From positions 1 through 64,000 of the forward strand of contig DATNID010000028.1 in NCBI GenBank assembly GCA_035604615.1: DNA of 64,000 bases, given 5' to 3'. Within the stretch, counting starts at the first letter, position 1. Every line of letters begins with the position of its first letter. Origin of the DNA: DATJLY01 sp035604615 (GTDB lineage: Bacteria > Pseudomonadota > Alphaproteobacteria > ATCC43930 > CGMCC-115725). The position numbers and the translations under genes were made by a program. The notes beneath the pieces were generated by a model. It was not told where the DNA came from. It saw only the letters and a program-made list of their open reading frames with translations, and did not search any database. Shown here piece by piece: positions 61,793 to 64,000 of this stretch.

Positions 61793-63130
61793 ATGACACC
61801 CGAGACGCGCTACGCCAAAAGCGGGACCGTCAGCATCGCCTATCAAGTCGTGGGAGACGGGCCCATCGACCTGGTGATGGTTCCGGGCTTCATCTCGAAC
61901 GTCGAGATCGGCTGGGAGGAGCCGAACTACGCCAAGTTCCTCATGCGGCTTGCCGCGATCTCGCGGCTCATCCTGTTCGACAAGCGCGGCACGGGCTTGT
62001 CCGACAGGGTCGCGGAGATAGCCCCGCTCGAGGTCCGCATGGACGACGTGCGGGCGGTGATGGACGCAGCCGGGTCGCAGCGCGCCGCGGTTTTCGGCAT
62101 CTCCGAAGGCGGCTCGATGTCGGCGCTGTTCGCATCGACCTATCCCGACCGGACCAGCGCCCTCATCACCGCCGGCAGCTTCGCGCGCGCGTGCTGGGCA
62201 CCCGATTACGAATGGGGCGTGCCGCTGACCGCCATCGACGCGATGATCGCGCATGTGGAGCAGGAATGGGGCTCGACCGCGCGTGCCGCGGCGAACGCGC
62301 CCTCGATGGCGAACGACCCGGACTATGTGCGGTGGTACGGGCGCCACCTGCGCATGGGCGCCAGCCCCGCCTCGGCAGCGATGATAATCCGCATGACCCG
62401 TGACATCGATATCCGGCACCTGCTACCGGCGATCCGGGTGCCGACGCTCGTCCTCCACGGCACCCGGGACGCGTTCATCGACGTGCGGCACGGACGCTAT
62501 ATGGCCGCGCGCATTCCCGACGCGAAGCTGGTCGAATTGAATTCGCCCGACCATTTTCCCTGGCTCACCGACACGGACACGGCGGTGAGCGCGATCGCGG
62601 ATTTTCTCGCCAAGGTGCGCGCGGATGCGGAGCCCGACCGCGTGCTCGCGACCGTGCTCTTCACCGACATCGTCGGCGCAACGGAGAAGGCCGCTTCCCT
62701 AGGCGACCGAGGCTGGCACGGACTTCTCGACCAACATCACGCCGCCGTGCGCCGCAATCTCGCGCGCTTCCGCGGCCGCGAGATCGACAATGCCGGCGAC
62801 GGATTCCTCGCCGCTTTCGACGGTCCCGCGCGGGCCGTCCGCTGCGCCTGCGCGATCTCCGATGAGATGCGCCCGCTCGGATTGGAAATCCGCGCCGGGC
62901 TTCACACCGGCGAATGCGAAGTGATGGGCGAGAAGCTCGGCGGCATCGCCGTTCACACCGGCGCGCGCGTCGCCGCGCTCGCCGGTGCGGGCGAGGTGCT
63001 GGTGTCATCGACCGTGAAGGATTTGGTCGCCGGCTCGGGTCTCAGCTTTTCGGATCGTGGAGCCAAATCGCTCAAGGGCGTGCCCGGCGAGTGGCGCCTC
63101 TACGCGGTCGAACGCTCGCCCGCGAGCTAG
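61793..63130 (+). CDS. Alpha/beta hydrolase fused to class III cyclase domain
   Basis: A 445-residue protein. Residues 1-275 are an alpha/beta hydrolase (SIAYQVVGDGPIDLVMVPG, FDKRGTGLSD, nucleophile Ser104 in GISEGGS, Asp226 in GTRDAF, His254 in PDHFPW). Residues 285-440 are a class III cyclase: metal Asp292 (LFTDIVGAT) and Asp336 (NAGDGFLAAF); at the transition-state pair the Asn is His388 and Arg392 is kept (VHTGARVA), the usual form of this fusion type in Actinobacteria and rhizobia. A small molecule handled by the hydrolase part may control the cyclase. Stop overlaps the convergent sdhB by 4 bp. Confidence 0.92.
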   Translation: MTPETRYAKSGTVSIAYQVVGDGPIDLVMVPGFISNVEIGWEEPNYAKFLMRLAAISRLILFDKRGTGLSDRVAEIAPLEVRMDDVRAVMDAAGSQRAAVFGISEGGSMSALFASTYPDRTSALITAGSFARACWAPDYEWGVPLTAIDAMIAHVEQEWGSTARAAANAPSMANDPDYVRWYGRHLRMGASPASAAMIIRMTRDIDIRHLLPAIRVPTLVLHGTRDAFIDVRHGRYMAARIPDAKLVELNSPDHFPWLTDTDTAVSAIADFLAKVRADAEPDRVLATVLFTDIVGATEKAASLGDRGWHGLLDQHHAAVRRNLARFRGREIDNAGDGFLAAFDGPARAVRCACAISDEMRPLGLEIRAGLHTGECEVMGEKLGGIAVHTGARVAALAGAGEVLVSSTVKDLVAGSGLSFSDRGAKSLKGVPGEWRLYAVERSPAS

Positions 63131-63906
63131 CGCCGCGCCACCATCATCTTCTTGATCTCGGCGATCGCCTTGGCGGGGTTCAGCCCCTTGGGGCAGGTGC
63201 GGGTGCAGTTCATGATGGTGTGGCAGCGATAGAGCCGGAATGGGTCCTCGAGCTTGTCGAGCCGCTCGCCCGTCTTCTCGTCGCGGCTGTCGGCGAGCCA
63301 GCGATAAGCCTGGAGCAGCACCGCGGGGCCGAGATAGCGGTCGCCGTTCCACCAATAGCTGGGACAGCTCGTGGTGCAGCAGAAGCACAGGATGCACTCC
63401 CACAGCCCGTCGAGCTTCTCGCGCTCGGCCACCGACTGCGCACGCTCGCGGTCGGGGGGCGGCGGGCTGTCGCTTTGCAGCCACGGCTCGATGGCGCGGT
63501 ACTGCGCGTAGACATGCGTCAGGTCCGGCACCAGATCCTTCACCACCGGCAGGTGCGGCAGGGGGTAGATCTTGACGTCGCCCTTCACCTCGTCGATCCC
63601 CTTGAGGCAGGCGAGCGTGTTGGTGCCGTCGATGTTCATGGCGCACGAGCCGCAAATGCCCTCGCGGCACGAGCGGCGAAAGGTCAGCGTGGTGTCGACC
63701 TCGTTCTTGATCTTGATGAGCGCGTCCAACACCATCGGCCCGCACTGGTCGAGATCGATCTCGTAGGTGTCGAGGCGCGGGTTGCGTCCGTCCTCGGGGT
63801 TCCAGCGATAGATCTTGAACGATCTGACCCGCTTGGCGCCTTGCGGCGCGGGATAGGTCGTGCCAGCGCCGACCTTGGAGTTCTTCGGAAGCGTGAACTG
63901 GGCCAT
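63127..63906 (-). CDS. sdhB: Succinate dehydrogenase iron-sulfur subunit
   Basis: A 259-residue subunit of complex II. [2Fe-2S] ligands Cys80, Cys85, Cys88 and Cys100 (SCREGICGSC and LAC), then [4Fe-4S] and [3Fe-4S] sites in ECILCFCCTTSCP and NCTRTCPKG. Carries electrons from SdhA flavin to ubiquinone in the membrane. ATG at 63906; 10 bp after the sdhA stop, the usual sdhAB order. Confidence 0.97.
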   Translation of the reverse strand: MAQFTLPKNSKVGAGTTYPAPQGAKRVRSFKIYRWNPEDGRNPRLDTYEIDLDQCGPMVLDALIKIKNEVDTTLTFRRSCREGICGSCAMNIDGTNTLACLKGIDEVKGDVKIYPLPHLPVVKDLVPDLTHVYAQYRAIEPWLQSDSPPPPDRERAQSVAEREKLDGLWECILCFCCTTSCPSYWWNGDRYLGPAVLLQAYRWLADSRDEKTGERLDKLEDPFRLYRCHTIMNCTRTCPKGLNPAKAIAEIKKMMVARR

Positions 63907-63916
63907 TGCCTGCTTC

Positions 63917-64000
63917 TCAGTAGACGCGCGCCTTGGGCGGGAAGGGCTGGACCTCGTTCGAGAGGGTGAAGCCGTGGACCGGCCGGTAGCCCAGCCTAAC
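63917..64000 (-). CDS. sdhA: Succinate dehydrogenase flavoprotein subunit, C-terminal end
   Basis: The last 27 residues, ending YRPVHGFTLSNEVQPFPPKARVY, match the conserved SdhA tail (YRPVHxxTL...PPKARVY). The rest lies beyond the window. Same strand as sdhB and 10 bp upstream of it. Confidence 0.93.
   Translation of the reverse strand, partial: VRLGYRPVHGFTLSNEVQPFPPKARVY

Noticed and set aside
60566..62419. Upstream extension of zapE on the minus strand
   Set aside because: It would run antisense through DUF6494, the esterase and part of the cyclase gene; the real zapE start fits the family.

Overview
The window is about 64 kb of very GC-rich DNA, densely coding, with many 4-nt start/stop overlaps. 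It looks like an alphaproteobacterium, most likely of the Rhodospirillales or a relative. The evidence is an EipB-type envelope protein, HdaA, a run DUF2066 / CDP-alcohol transferase / AI-2E permease / hdaA / ppk / ppx / rnd / aspS, a non-discriminating AspRS, an alpha-type GGSAPGIDR motif in AspRS, and a TCA cluster mdh-odhA-odhB-lpd with sdhAB and zapE nearby. No rRNA, tRNA, CRISPR array, IS element or phage gene was seen.

Layout. (1) 1-12.9 kb is a housekeeping block: end of a ROK sugar kinase, eipB, aspS, two small exported proteins, rnd, ppx-ppk, a SixA-like phosphatase, hdaA, an AI-2E permease, a CDP-alcohol phosphatidyltransferase and a DUF2066 protein. (2) 13.1-41 kb is an accessory catabolic block. 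It has an SDR that lacks its catalytic triad, a two-domain VOC (extradiol-type) protein, an ACMSD-like amidohydrolase, a dienelactone hydrolase, two separate Rieske oxygenase alpha/beta pairs, a D-2-hydroxyacid dehydrogenase, an LLM flavin oxidoreductase, two orphan xanthine-dehydrogenase-type molybdenum subunits with a CoxG protein, a TauBC-like ABC pair without a binding protein, an aromatic-acid MFS transporter, HyuA/HyuB, a NIPSNAP protein, a class II aldolase and a DUF3445 protein. Set between these are a small gene plus dinB, a GumN-like protein, a TumE/TumA-type toxin-antitoxin pair and a glutathione peroxidase. Apart from the antitoxin, I see no transcription regulator in this block. 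(3) 41-46.6 kb is housekeeping: priA, fructose-6-phosphate aldolase/transaldolase, DUF484, xerC. (4) 46.6-53.2 kb holds the 2-oxoglutarate dehydrogenase genes with lpd and mdh; sucCD, usually between mdh and odhA, is absent here. (5) 53.3-60 kb has a class III cyclase, a membrane protein, a 1.8-kb cluster of small membrane and lipoprotein genes with a perfect FNR/FixK-type site, and a four-domain rhodanese. (6) 59.4-64 kb has zapE, DUF6494, an esterase, a hydrolase-cyclase fusion, sdhB and the end of sdhA.

How it may work together: the catabolic genes suggest oxygenase attack on an aromatic or heteroaromatic ring, ring opening by the VOC protein, processing by the amidohydrolase and dienelactone hydrolase, and uptake by the MFS and ABC transporters. 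Electron-transfer partners for both Rieske enzymes and the FAD and 2Fe-2S subunits for both molybdenum enzymes are not in the window and must be elsewhere. The substrate cannot be read from the sequence.

Most notable: the toxin-antitoxin pair whose promoter appears leaderless with a palindrome over its -10; palindromic repeats read through as protein linker in odhB; the catalytically degenerate SDR; the orphan oxygenase and molybdoenzyme subunits; a CTG start for ppx overlapping the ppk stop; and the FNR-type site in front of an OmpA-like lipoprotein.
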